From: Hirudo medicinalis
Lineage: Eukaryota; Annelida; Clitellata; Hirudinida; Hirudinidae
Direction: 5' to 3'
Assembly: GCA_011800805.1 (NCBI GenBank)
Contig: MPNW01000548.1
Coordinates: 7,131 to 47,105, forward strand
Length of the DNA: 39,975 nucleotides
Every line of letters starts with the position of its first letter. Positions within the stretch are counted from its first letter, which is position 1. Below are positions 1 through 10,876 of the stretch, in pieces. A program made the position numbers and the translations under genes. A model generated the notes under the pieces. The model was not told where the DNA came from. It was given only the letters and a program-made list of their open reading frames with translations, and ran no database searches.

Positions 1-216
1 GGCGTCATCAACTTCAACTGGACAACCAGAGCGTTTTTCATCTTTGAGTGAAAATTCACCGGAACGAAATTTGGCAAACCAATTTTGACACTGCCGTTCT
101 TTTAAGGCTTTGTCACCATAAACAGCACATAACTTTTTATGAGCTTGCGATGCGTTTTTCCCTTTGCGGAAATAAAAAAGCAAAATATGACGAAAATGTT
201 CCTTTTGATTTTCCAT
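1..216 (-). mobile_element. mariner transposase, N-terminal fragment cut by window edge
   Basis: The minus strand reads 72 uninterrupted codons from an ATG at 216 to the window edge. The product has the mariner N-terminal helix-turn-helix (HTH_48-type) pattern: HFRHILLFYFRKGKNAS near the start, the ERQCQNWFAKFRSG block, then a DEKRSGCPVEVDD linker before the expected catalytic domain. It would bind the terminal inverted repeat and catalyse cut-and-paste transposition at TA sites. The DDD catalytic domain lies outside the window, so activity cannot be judged. No stop interrupts the visible part, so this copy looks younger than the neighbouring Gypsy remnant. Confidence 0.85.
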
Positions 217-313
217 TTTTCAACGAAGGCCTACGAAAACTACGCAACTGATCAAAAAACTTTTCTTACTGATTGACAGCTGAATTGCCAACTATCAAAT
301 AGCAAAATGTGTT

Positions 314-342
314 TTACATTTGTACTCTGTCTGCAAACCTAA
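314..342 (-). repeat. probable mariner terminal inverted repeat
   Basis: Read on the minus strand, the segment begins TTAGGTTTGCAGACAGAGTA about 125 bases upstream of the mariner start codon. The TTAGGTT opening is the usual start of many mariner inverted repeats. The partner repeat is outside the window and no clear TA target duplication is seen, so this is inference from position and motif. Confidence 0.4.
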
Positions 343-360
343 AAATTTAACTGAAATCAT

Positions 361-2655
361 CTATGAGTGAAATCCGCAATTACTTAGTTGCCAACCCAAT
401 ACTTTATCCTCACCAGAAGGCAAGCGGCTTAACGTATCTGCGTTACCGTGCTCAGAAGTTTTCCTATATTCTATTGTGTGATTGTACTGTTGCAGTATAA
501 GGGCCCAGCATGTCAGCTGATTTAATGTGAGTTTAGGCACTGCTTTCGTGGGGTCAAACAATGCCAGGAGTGGCTTGTGATCAGTCGCCGAGATAAATTT
601 CCTGCCATAGAGATATGGATGGAAATTTTTTACAGCGTATAGATTATTTCCAGAGCTTATTAAATTATGAATTTGAATGTATCTGCTTTGGCTATCGGAC
701 AGAAGTTTTGAAACGTTGAATATCGATCTTTCAGCTCCATCTGGATAACGGTGAAACAATACCGCACCCAAACCCACCTCTGAAGCATCACACGCAATTC
801 CAACTTGTAAGTTTGGATCAAAATGGGCCAACTGAACTAGTTTCAGAAGTAATTCTTTCAATCTATTGAATGATTTTTCCTGATTCGGTCCCCAAAACCA
901 TGTGATACCCTTGTGAGTCAAAGAATATAGGGGTTCTGCAACATTAGTCAAATCTGGAATAAATTTGTGGTAGAATTATATCGAACCCAAAAATGACTTC
1001 AGTTCAGAAATATTCAATGGTCTGGACAAGGACGCTGCTGCATCAAGTCTTCCTCCAGGACCAATACCTTCTCTTGACGATGTATGTCCTAGATAATCTA
1101 AAGATTCTTTTGCAAAGGAACATTTCTCTTTGTTGCACTTTAAACCATTGTCTTGTAGTTTCTGCAAAGTATTCTTTAGGTTTTCTAAATGTTCCTCTTC
1201 TGTTGTGCCTCCTATTAGGATGTCATCCAGGTATACCACTACTCCAGGTAGGTCACTGGTAAATTTATCCATGATCTCTTGGAAGTATCCAGGTGCTGAA
1301 CACTGCCAAATGGAAGTCTTGACTGGAGGAATACGTCTCTAGGTGTGCTAAGGGCAAGACGCCACTGACTTTCGGGAGCAAGTCTTATTTGATTATAGCG
1401 TCTGCCAAATCAATTTTTGTGAAAAATTTTTTCCGGATAATTTCCTAATAAAATCCTCGGGCAATGGCATTTGGTATCGGTGAGTTTCTAGCTGTGGATT
1501 TACAGTGACAGCGTAATCACCACACATTCACAATTTGACTTTTGAACCCATTCCTTTCTTTCGAATTGGTACTATAGGAGTGCCCCAATCATTGAATTTG
1601 GTGGGAATCCAGATTCCCTTCTGAACTCCAGCTTCCTGATTCAGATCCTCCATGATGGCGAATGGAACCTTGCCTGAACACTTCACGGCCTCTTCTTTGA
1701 ATTTAATTTCCAGTTCACAATCTTTCAAGCATCCTAATCATGGTTGGAATAATTCCTCGAATTTCTGACAGAGATCTTGACATTTTGTTTGAACGTCGTT
1801 TGTATGTTTCTCTTCTTTCTGGATACTGTATATTTTCTGGGATTCTTGCAGCTTTTGACTCAAATCCACACCTAGTTGTAACATAGCAACTCTTCCCAGA
1901 AAATTTAAACGCTGTGGTGTCACATTGAATGTTACGAATGCTTTGTTTTCCTTCTCTGGAATGGATGCCTCGGTTTTGAATGACCCATAAATTGGGAGAA
2001 TATTTCTCGTGGCTGACCTGTATTCTGTGGAATTTCTTTAAAGTTTGGGACAGCCTAGTTCGGTCCAGATTGTGCTTGAAATAAATCTGTCGCGTGTATC
2101 GCTATCTAATTCGAATTCAAAATCTTTCTCATCAAATTGTAGGTTTTATAAAAGAGGGTCATTGTCATGCAATCTCTTGATAATTTGTATGGCGTTTCTT
2201 GGTTTCTTTTTGAAACAGACTCTCTCGTAGTGGCTTTTGATGCTGCAAAAGTTGCATATAACACCACTCTTCTTACATTTGTCTGCCCAATGTTCTACAC
2301 TACCACACCTGTAGCTCTTGCAACAGTTTGTATCGTTTGCATTGCCGGGTTTGCATTTGAATGTTTTGTTTGAATTGAATTTTCTTTGAAGTTGAGTCTT
2401 TTCTCCTCTCTTAACATGAGCCAGGTTTGAACTGAACTGTGTGAATTGTCTCTGAAGTCGAATGATACACTGTATCTTTGGCCACCATGGCTGCTCCTTC
2501 AATTTCATTGGCTACTTCCACTGCTTTAGCAAAAGTCAGTTCCTGTTCAGGGATTCTAAACAATGCTTTCAGCACAGCCTCGTTTTGAATACTGCATATG
2601 AAGTTTGTTCTTAGTGCCTCATCTAATGGATTTGTAATACTCGAAAAATCGCATG
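361..2655 (-). mobile_element. decayed Ty3/Gypsy-type retrotransposon (gag-NC, RT, RNase H), frameshifted
   Basis: Read from 2655 downward on the minus strand, pieces of one element appear in canonical order but in different frames. First is a gag tail (about 2655-2500), then a nucleocapsid with a perfect CNFCSIKSHYERVC knuckle (C-x2-C-x4-H-x4-C; the first knuckle is altered). A linker/protease-position segment follows (1738-1923), then RT fingers with GTPIVPIRKKG (1528-1728) and RT palm with YLDDILIG (976-1272). RNase H comes last, with CDASEVGLGAVLF, ATDHKPLLALF and ADTLSRLP (361-951). The order and the RT/RNase H wording match K02A2.6-like Gypsy elements. Multiple frameshifts and stops separate the parts. 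Integrase is missing: similarity stops at the RNase H end, and mariner sequence follows on the low side. No LTR was recognised. Confidence 0.88.
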
Positions 2656-3432
2656 TCTTAACGTAACAAGTAGAAGGAAGGTCAGCAAGCAGGTAAGCCC
2701 GCCGAGTGGCGGCCAGGTAAGCTAGCTATGTAGCAAAAACTTTTTGAGCCAAAGAGTACATGACTATTACCATCCTACTCGCTTACGTATGAAATTGCAT
2801 GTAAACACTTGTGGCAGAAATAAATATAAATATTCTGACTTCTGTTACCATTGTTCACAAGTTCTGCTCAGATGTTTATGCTTACTGAAATAACTGAAGT
2901 AATTACAAATTACAATGACTAGTTGCAAGGATAAGTATTACTGTAATTAAACTGATTTAAAAGCATGCTTTTCCACAATGTATTTTAAGAATGCATTCCT
3001 AACACAATAAATTGTGGGTGTAAACTAACAATGCCAAACAAAGAAATATCGACAAGAAAGATTACTTACAAAATACTGTGGAATGCAAGTCACATCAATA
3101 TGGAATGATGTCTCTTCAAAAACTGATGTACTACAGGTAATCACCAACCTCATCATCACCATCACTGGCAATCAAATCTCACCTGCCCTCCCCCACCTCC
3201 TTGTTATTAACATTAAATGATCCTCATCACAGGCACAAGTTTTGCTGCAGCTGCATCAACAATAGGGTCAAAGACTCTATTAATCTCAGGTCCAAACCAT
3301 GCCTGGTTACCAGACACGGGAATATCCCTCTTATAAGATTGGTAGTCTAACTGTTGATACGAACTATTACATTAGAACTATTAGCAACTCTTAACATCCT
3401 TTAAGCTGTATTCACCCCTCAAAAGACTCAAC
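2656..3432. other. no gene supported; short minus-strand open frame at 3213-3371
   Basis: No recognisable gene. A minus-strand frame of 53 codons (3371 down to a TAA at 3213) stays open and has a protein-like composition (for example GNQAWFGPEINRVFDPIVD), but I cannot name it. It could be an isolated exon or remnant. Confidence 0.4.
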
Positions 3433-4499
3433 ATGCCCCTTGCTCCACAGAAAAAGATGTTGGACATAATCAACCCAAACACGAGTGAGAAGGTCGACCT
3501 TTCATAGGTCGACGTCTCCTCCAAGATGAGCGACCATGCCAAGGAACAGATTAGGGCCCAGTTTGCTTCAAAGGTTGCTGCAGTAGCAACTCCAATGAAG
3601 GCTGAGACAGAGAAGAAAAACATCATGGCCGCTATGGAAGAGAATCCTGAGAATGGATTAGAGGAATTGAAGGAAGAAAGACAACTGGAGATCAAACAAA
3701 CGATCGAGAGGGTCATACAGAGTGAGAACAACGTTCAATCGGAGGAAATGCAAGAGATTATTTACTAACCAGTTGAGACTCCCTCGGTGGAAAAGAGTAA
3801 AGCAGAGGTCAGGCTTGCAGAGCCAGAGATCATCCAGAAAGTTGCTGAAGTGCAACCAGCTCATCAGAAAATTGATGAAGCACAACTAGTCCAGCTGGCA
3901 TCTCCTGTGGTAGGTGCCCCTGAACCTGCCAAAGAGTCGGAGGAAGTAGAGGAGAACAAAGGAGATAGCTACTCTGAATGTGAGTTTTAATATCAGAATT
4001 TTCACCAAATGTTAATATTGAATGGTTGCAATCCTTGGGCATGCACACCTAAATTGTATGTATTTTGTACATTCCCTTTAGACGTCTTAAGTCTTTAGTA
4101 TGCAAGTTATATTGATATTTCACCAACAACAGTGTCAACAGAAGTTATAGTTGGAAATGATGCTTGAAGCTTAGAGTCAACTCAGACTAAGAAGGCTCCA
4201 TTAGAAGCAGTCCTCTTGAGGATAAACCAGTGCAAAATAAAGTGAACAGAATCTCATGATTGCCACAAAAGTGGCAACAACCTGAACAAGTTGACTCCCC
4301 AACACTCCCCAACACTATGACATCCTCAAGAAAAGGATGAAGATAACATCGAGTGTATCTCACCACCATCGTCAAGGTCATTGACATTCCCAAGTCTGCT
4401 CTGGGCAGGATAGAAGTCTGTTTTTGGGAGATGAAGAGGCTAGTCCATAAGAAAATTATGGCCACTAGGATCCGATTCATGACGATGGATGTCATCCAG
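3433..4499 (+). pseudogene. EIF4G: decayed eIF4G-like retrocopy
   Basis: The frame opening at 3433 reads MPLAPQKKMLDIINPNTSEK, resembling the eIF4G segment that precedes its eIF4E-binding region. It is cut by in-frame stops (TAG near 3503, TAA at 3766-3768) and continues as a Glu/Lys/Pro-rich stretch to 3990, ending near a possible degenerate eIF4E-binding tyrosine motif (DSYSECEF). Further along, NLNKLTPQ (about 4281-4306) matches the start of the MIF4G domain. A frame from about 4356 reads IPKSALGRIEVCFWEMKR and then MATRIRFMTMDVIQ, matching the end of the first MIF4G helix block. Deletions and shifts separate these pieces and no introns are seen, so a processed, truncated copy is the simplest reading. 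The parent, with an MIF4G domain that binds eIF4A, acts in cap-dependent translation initiation; this copy cannot. Confidence 0.68.
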
Positions 4500-6085
4500 G
4501 GATGGTGGTGGAACATATAATTTTTCAAGTTTTTTAATGCCTTAGCATTTATTCCAATTTAACATCATGTCCACTTCAGCTGGTTTGTTGAAGTTTGCCT
4601 TACACTTATTTTTGATCAAGATGTTCAAACAATGGTGAAAAGCAGTAGTTTAGCCAGGATTTTAAAAATCAGCCATGGTAGGAGGGGCAAATTTTTTTTA
4701 TGCATACGTTATCTGAGATTATGGTTTAAGAGGGTTTAATCAATGTAATTTTATTATAATATTACTGCTAATTTTAAGTGTCAGTTCTCTCAGGTTTTGG
4801 TTGAGTCTTTTTTTTTCAAAATTTTTGTTGGTTTACAATTGCCTACTAATTGTAGATTATTACTGTGTCGTTTTCTGTAGATTATTATTGATTGCTGAAT
4901 GTTTACACAGTTTAAAGACCTCATAAAATTATGAAAATGGCCTCAACGTGCGAATATGCGATAGGTGCCTTCACCTCATAACATCTGCCTCAAAATTGCT
5001 TAGTTGCCATTGTACCAACTGTATTTATGTGTTTCTGTCAAAGGGTTATTAGAAAATAAGTGATAAAAAGGAAATAAACATTTTCAAGTTATAAAATTGT
5101 TCCATTGCACTTGATTTGATCCGAGTATTTCCAAAACTGAAAGAGCTTTTATAAATTATTGATCCCGTGCTAGTTTTACTGTATTCCAAATAACATTAAA
5201 ACTTCATTCGGAGTTTCAGTTCTTTATCTTCTATTTTTGAAAAAAGAATTGTCTTTATCCGATCTTTTGAGTGCCTTATGTATCTGAACAGGATGTGAAG
5301 GCACTTTTTAATCATCTACCATTTATGTAGTGCCCCTACCTGAGGGCACTCTCTGTTGGTAGGCTGGGTTGCGAACACGACACATTACTACTGTTGCTAT
5401 CACCACTGCATGCAGGAACGCAACCCATTCGCCCAAGCGGCGTGCTTTTTGTTTTGCTTTTTCATATTTATGTGAATTTAGCTCTCCATTTTTTTATGTT
5501 TATTCATTCATGCATATCAGTATTGCAGAGATCTGTCATTTCAATTAAAGTAATAGCTGGATTGAAGCTTCAAAGAATTTTATTTTAAATGTTCAGTTAG
5601 CATCTGAATTTAGTAGATCAGCAAGCATATTCCATACTAAAACCAGATGTCAGTGAGAAGTTTAATTCCAGTGCTGAAACAATAAAATACTGTTTTTAAA
5701 TATGCAATCCAACTCCTAAATGAATTTAATATGGTCTCATGGAGGTTCAACATTAGCTGGAAATGAATATAATGAGTCCACAAAAGGGTTCACCAATCAG
5801 AAATGCCAGAATATTTGTCAAGCTAAACTAGAATGAGTATGTAAAGAATTATCAATTTCATCCCAATATAGTTTTGAAGATGGCGACAATATGAAATGAA
5901 CGCCATGATGAGTGTGATTGAATTCAAGACATTTCAAGTCTCAAAAAACTTTTAACTCAGTAAACAGTTTGAGAGCTTGGATTTCTAACATTTGAATTTT
6001 TGGGTGATTCTGAAATTCTTGTGTATTTTTTATATTACTTGTTCTTTGTATAAGAGAGGAAGTGCATATTTTAATACAAGACAAC
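4500..6085. other. non-coding stretch; holds one copy of a dispersed repeat
   Basis: No gene is supported. Positions about 5251-5325 share a diverged block (TTATCCGATCTTT, then GTGCCTTATG and GATGTGAA) with the minus strand of about 28322-28402, which lies inside the foldback element there. The rest is AT-rich with scattered stops in all frames. Confidence 0.5.
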
Positions 6086-6089
6086 AGCA

Positions 6090-6598
6090 ATGGCGAGTAA
6101 TAAAAGAGTAAATTTACAAAGATTTACTGTGGAACAGGCAAGAAAATTGATATTGGAATCTGATAGTCAACTGACTCTGACCTTCTGAAGCTGATGCTGA
6201 TGACAACTTTAGTGATGAATCAGAAACAGAAAACGTTCCAATTTTAGAAAACAGTACAGATACAAGTGACTTTTATCAGCAAAAAAATAATGATGGATCT
6301 TAGCAAGATTCCGATGAGAACATATCTTGCCCTATCATATCAGATGAAAATTGGCTATTCCTGGTTTGTCCATCATCCTTGGGTCAAGAGTGCATTCAGC
6401 AACATGATCAATTACATGGAAATAATAAAGATGATGCACAGAATATTTAAATAAAAAAATGACAAGACTGAAAGGAAATGAAAACAGGTTGATGTGTTAT
6501 ATTTAAATGAAATAAAGACTAAAAGTCAGGAACCATCTGTCATAAATGTGGTTCGTTTGGTCATGCTGACCATTACGTCATATTTTGCAAAAGCTGAA
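6090..6598 (+). mobile_element. piggyBac-like transposase remnant lacking the catalytic core
   Basis: An ATG at 6090 opens a short frame with TVEQARKLILESDSQ, similar to the N-terminal start of piggyBac-derived transposases. It is followed after a stop by an acidic, Asp/Glu/Ser-rich stretch (6185-6450), also typical of that N-terminus. About 100 bases on, a short Cys/His-rich tail (TICHKCGSFGHADHY, ending at a TGA near 6598) could be a remnant C-terminal zinc-binding region. The DDD catalytic core of about 400 residues is absent. TTAA target duplications and terminal repeats were not identified. An unrelated acidic pseudogene remains possible. Confidence 0.35.
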
Positions 6599-6659
6599 AG
6601 TTTGAAATTTTAACTTTATTATACCCAGGGTAATTTTTGTTTTTGAAATAAACGTTCAG

Positions 6660-6866
6660 ATGTATCTAAAACGGTATTCAAAGCAGTTAAAAACAGACAC
6701 CCATATGGGCCACATCAATGATATCTTAAATGATATCATCATGTCAAATACTGACAAAAGCACTGGTCAGCTAATGTTGGCTGAGGATCCAAACCAGACC
6801 AACAAAGTGCGAGAGCTAGTGCAAGGGACTTTTGGCAACCACTCTTTAGTCATCGTGCCAAGTTAA
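6660..6866 (+). CDS. unidentified short ORF followed by A-rich tract
   Basis: A 68-codon frame from ATG to TAA has a balanced, protein-like composition (for example STGQLMLAEDP, then NKVRELVQGTFGNHSLVIVP). I do not recognise the family. It has no visible splice partners and is followed directly by A-rich sequence (from about 6863), which suggests a retrocopied gene fragment rather than a working gene. Confidence 0.3.
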   Translation: MYLKRYSKQLKTDTHMGHINDILNDIIMSNTDKSTGQLMLAEDPNQTNKVRELVQGTFGNHSLVIVPS

Positions 6867-6879
6867 AAAAAAATTGAAT

Positions 6880-8204
6880 TTAAAAAAACTCCCACAACAA
6901 AAAAACTTCTGCGGATGCCCTTTGATTTGCAAGTTAGCTCGGTTTAGTTCCTGTAGTCGGCGGTAATGGAAACAGTCGTATGTGTCGTGATCAAAACCCA
7001 GCTTGCACTGCCACAAACGCCCTTAACGAGGAGCGCTATATAAATCTTTAACAAAAAGCGCCTCTGAAGCTATGCACATGGCGCTATATACATGAAGTAC
7101 TTTTAATTAACAGAAATACTATATTGTGTTGCAAAACAATATTTCTTGTGTAAAGTTGTTCACATGTTATTAAAAGCATAATTATTGATTTGCTTCAATG
7201 CATTTGTGACTCTGCTTTAGAGATTATCGATAACATTGTTCATTTTGATTTCAGGATAATCACAAATTCTACATTGTATCATGTCTCAGTAAAAATGTCC
7301 ATAAGAATTTTAAATGATATGCAAATTTTGGTCTAATGTCTATATCAAAACCCCGCTCGTTGTGTAATTTGCACGTTACACGTAGGATGCTCATCCAATT
7401 AACCGTATTTAAGAAATTACTTGTTTGCAAACAAAGATCTTCAAAGACTCTAAGGCTTAAAGAAGCTGATTACACCCGAAAATTTAAACGAAACGAGTGT
7501 AGATTCGACAAATGTGGAAGCATTATTTTGTTCGTAAACACACAAATCATATTTCCAATATTTCCTGAAAATAGCTAACGACCCTCTTTAGTTATGTAGT
7601 CTTAAAGGGGTTCTTTTTCTAACTTTCCTAATCTAACATATTTTTAATAAACATTTCATGCTTTAACATTGCAAAATCGAGAGGAAATGAGGCAACACTT
7701 AATTTGAATGTAGGCCAATTGTCGCGTGTTTGCAAGTATTCCTGTTTCTGATCTGATCTTATGGCGATAGTTAACTCGTTCCATGGTCGCCAGAAAATCG
7801 TTTGCCATGACTTTAACAATCTAGAACAATCACAATATTATTGAAGCTTAATCAACTGATCCAAACAATTCATCAGAACCTATTTTCATGCTGTCCTTTA
7901 ATGCAATTTCTCAATCTCGTTTCCCAAATCTGCCACGTGAGTTTAATTATTTAAAAAATTATTAACTGTAATCATTTCATCAAAATAGTTCATTTGGAAT
8001 CCTAAAGTTCTTGTAATAATTTGCTATTTAAATTTTATTTTATTTGTAAAATATTAAAATTTAAATTATATTGCTTATTTAAATTGTAAAATATTTTATA
8101 TTATCTTAATGCAATTGAATTCACTCAACCAAAGGTCTTTGGACGACAGAGCCTCTTGTTTGGTTTCGCCATTTATAGAACCGTTTGAAGCTTGAGATTT
8201 TGAT
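6880..8204. other. intergenic, nothing recognised
   Basis: AT-rich sequence. Open frames at 7336-7578 (+) and 7628-7819 (-) show no family features and are probably chance. GCGCTATATA occurs twice (about 7031 and 7082). The stretch just before 8205 is the 5' region of the SR-protein gene. Confidence 0.4.
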
Positions 8205-9474
8205 ATGGCTCGTCGTTCTGACGGTGGTTATCTTTTTATCGGACGTCTTAGCAAAAGTACCAGAACAAGGGATTTGGAAGAGGTTTTCGAACCGTACGGT
8301 AGAATTACAAGATGTGAAATCAAGTATGGGAATGGTGAGTACGGATATCGACAATAAAAGAAAAACGCGCATCGACCCTATTTTATTCCACCTTGTGACG
8401 CTGAATATAATTTGGCTTAGAATTTTGTAGTTTGGCAAATACAGAGCCAGTCATTTTTTTGTTCTTTTGTTTGAGTGTCTTGCCGTATCAATTAATAACT
8501 TTACACTTTTTATTTTTAGGTCCTGATACCGGACGAACTGGTAAGACCCTGCATACTAAAGTATTATATTACCTGAGATATAATCATTAATTTTATGCTG
8601 CAGTTTACGGTTTTGTTGATTTCGAGGACAGACGAGATGCTGCTGTAAGTTGCAACCTTAGATCCTAAAATGTTTTGTTGGAAAATATATAATGCTCGAG
8701 GTGTTAAATAAATACAATTTGCTAGATGACAAGTAGTTGATTTTTTTTATTTCAGCAAGCTATTTGCTCCTAACATATTCCTTTCCCACCTCAGAGTTGT
8801 CTTTCCATACTCTTATTAAATTCCATCCCTCCTTTCCAATCGTGCAGCAGCTTTCCATTCCATAATCCTTTTCATGGTAATGTTGCAAATGCATTGCATG
8901 GAGGGGACTGATGATCATTATATTTCATATATAAATATTGGTGTGCTTGAGTAATTGCATTGAGCTTACTATTGTACAATATTTTTGGTGGTTGGATGAA
9001 TTTTGGAATGTTTCAATACTTGCTTAAAATTAATTTCTTTGATAGGACGCTATAAAATATGAGAATGGTCGCAGCCTGTGCGGGTCAAAGATAATTGTAG
9101 AGTGGTCGAAAGGCGTGCCTCGCAGGGTAGGTAGAATACACTGATTTGGTCTAAAGTTGAGGATATTTTTGTTCATAGCAAATTCTTGTAGGCTGATGAT
9201 GGACGAGGAAGTGGAGGAAGAGGGTATGGTAGGGAGAGCAGGGTGAGATCTATAATAATGAATATTTGAGTGCAATTACTCATTTGAATAATTTCTTCAG
9301 ATTGGATCTGATGAGTGTGCCAGATGCCACAGGACTGGACATTGGGCAAGGGATTGTCCTGAAGAGAGAAGCTCAAGAAGATACAGCAGATCACGGTCAA
9401 GGAGTCGTTCTTATGACAGATACAATAGGAGGTCAAGGTCGAGGACCAGGTCACGCTCAAGATCGAGGTCTTAA
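8205..9474 (+). CDS. SR splicing factor: RRM, single CCHC zinc knuckle, RS tail
   Basis: Six exons join in frame: 8205-8334, 8520-8540 (21 bp), 8604-8644, 9046-9126, 9192-9242 and 9301-9474, giving 165 residues. All introns are GT-AG. Residues about 7-75 form an RRM: RNP2-like GYLFIGRL, RNP1-like VYGFVDFEDRRDAA, and a GSKIIVEWSKG last strand. A Gly/Arg linker follows, then a zinc knuckle CARCHRTGHWARDC (C-x2-C-x4-H-x4-C) and a terminal Arg-Ser repeat tail. SR proteins bind exonic enhancers and recruit spliceosome parts in the nucleus, and the RS tail is the phosphorylation site. Animal SRSF7 also pairs an RRM with one knuckle, but the LSKSTRTRDLEEVFEPYG helix is closer to plant RS2Z/RSZ proteins. 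The orthologue is therefore left open. The reading frame is intact and expression is expected. Confidence 0.93.
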
Positions 9475-9575
9475 AATTGGAGAGCTGTAAGACTGTTATG
9501 AACTGTGCAGTGTCCTGCACATAAGTTAAACATCCAAATATCTTATGCATTCAAGTGCAAGCGTTTAAAATTCAC

Positions 9576-9581
9576 AATAAA
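9576..9581 (+). terminator. polyadenylation signal of the SR-protein gene
   Basis: AATAAA about 100 bases after the SR-protein stop codon, in the expected orientation. Confidence 0.6.
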
Positions 9582-10876
9582 ATATGTTTGCTGTCCATAG
9601 TTTTTTGACCAACAGATCTAAGATTGCACTGATCGCAGCTGCCAAAAATAATGTTAATAGTAGCAAGTAGTGTTTTCTAAGCTGTATGTCCTCCAGAAAG
9701 AAGTGGCCATTTCTTGGAGGTCCTGCCACCTATGCTTTTGAAAACTGTTCTCAAAATTATCAGACAACTTTTTCAGATTCTTCAGGGACCTGTAAAATAT
9801 TTATGCTCTCCTTTAATGTTGTTTGTGTAGGGTACCTAATGTTACCTTTGCATGCTTGAAATCTGTGAGGGGCTGGGCTTATAACTTGTTGATTGAATGT
9901 TCTGTAGGAAGTTACTTGCTAACATGATGATCACCTCAATGATGCTTATTAAAGTAGGAGTACTGAAACAGATCATACAGATTATTCTTATGCCATTTGG
10001 CATGTACAAATTTGCACGCACATTCTCAGGAGATTTTCATAAGTTGATCTTTGCCTGGACCGCAATTGCTTGCTTACTTGTTTTTCTGCCAAAAAGTTGA
10101 TGTAGTCCTGCAGCTTGTCGCAGTTTGTGTGGCTCTGGGAAACGAGCTTGCTAAATGTTGATACGAATTCCCTTTCTTTTCTCTCTTTTGCAGTTGCTGT
10201 CTGAGAAAATTTAATCTCGATTATGTGTTATCTTCAAAATAGAGAAATAGCTGAAAAGACTGAGATGGAGGAAAAGCAAAGTGGTTCATCATCTGTAAAA
10301 ATAAGGTTAAAACTTACTTCATATCGATACAAGGTGTCCAAGGTCAAAGTTGTAATGATGCATAATGCCTGAGGGCTGTCTCCTGGGCTATAGAATTGTG
10401 AAACAGAATGCACTGTTATTCTAAAATATTGACATCCATAATGTGGTGTCAGAATTGTATGAGAGGGTTGCTTTCCTGTGAGGGCCCCTCAAAAACAATA
10501 GTCATCATGTGTTTGCAACCCAGCTTACATCACAATAAAAAAAAACCCATGTATTGTGGTGCTGTGTAAATAGTCCAAGTACCTCTGATATGATGTTGAA
10601 TATGGAGGGGCTAATTGGCAAGAACAATCTTTTAAATCAACATTGAACAATGTTGTCAATCCAATGCAACAGTTTTCATAATTTGTTCTGGGACAAAATT
10701 CCTTCTGTAATCTTTAGTATATTGTACATATACGTTAAAGTAATTTTCAAGCGTCCTAAAGTTCTACCGCCAGAGTTTATTTATAATAATTTAATTGTTT
10801 GTATGCAATTACATGTTATTTGAATAACATTCAAAAACAATTTATTAGACAGTCCTGGTGGTTTATCAACACAAAA
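9582..10876. other. intergenic between SR gene and ERMARD 3' end; nothing recognised
   Basis: No coding segment is supported. The plus ORF at 9897-10100 has no family features. Sequence near 10775-10790 contains TTTATT, a possible minus-strand polyadenylation signal for the ERMARD homologue. Confidence 0.4.

Noticed and set aside
4187..4528. 113-codon minus-strand ORF
   Set aside because: It is antisense to the eIF4G-like MIF4G remnant, which has recognisable sequence; this frame has none.
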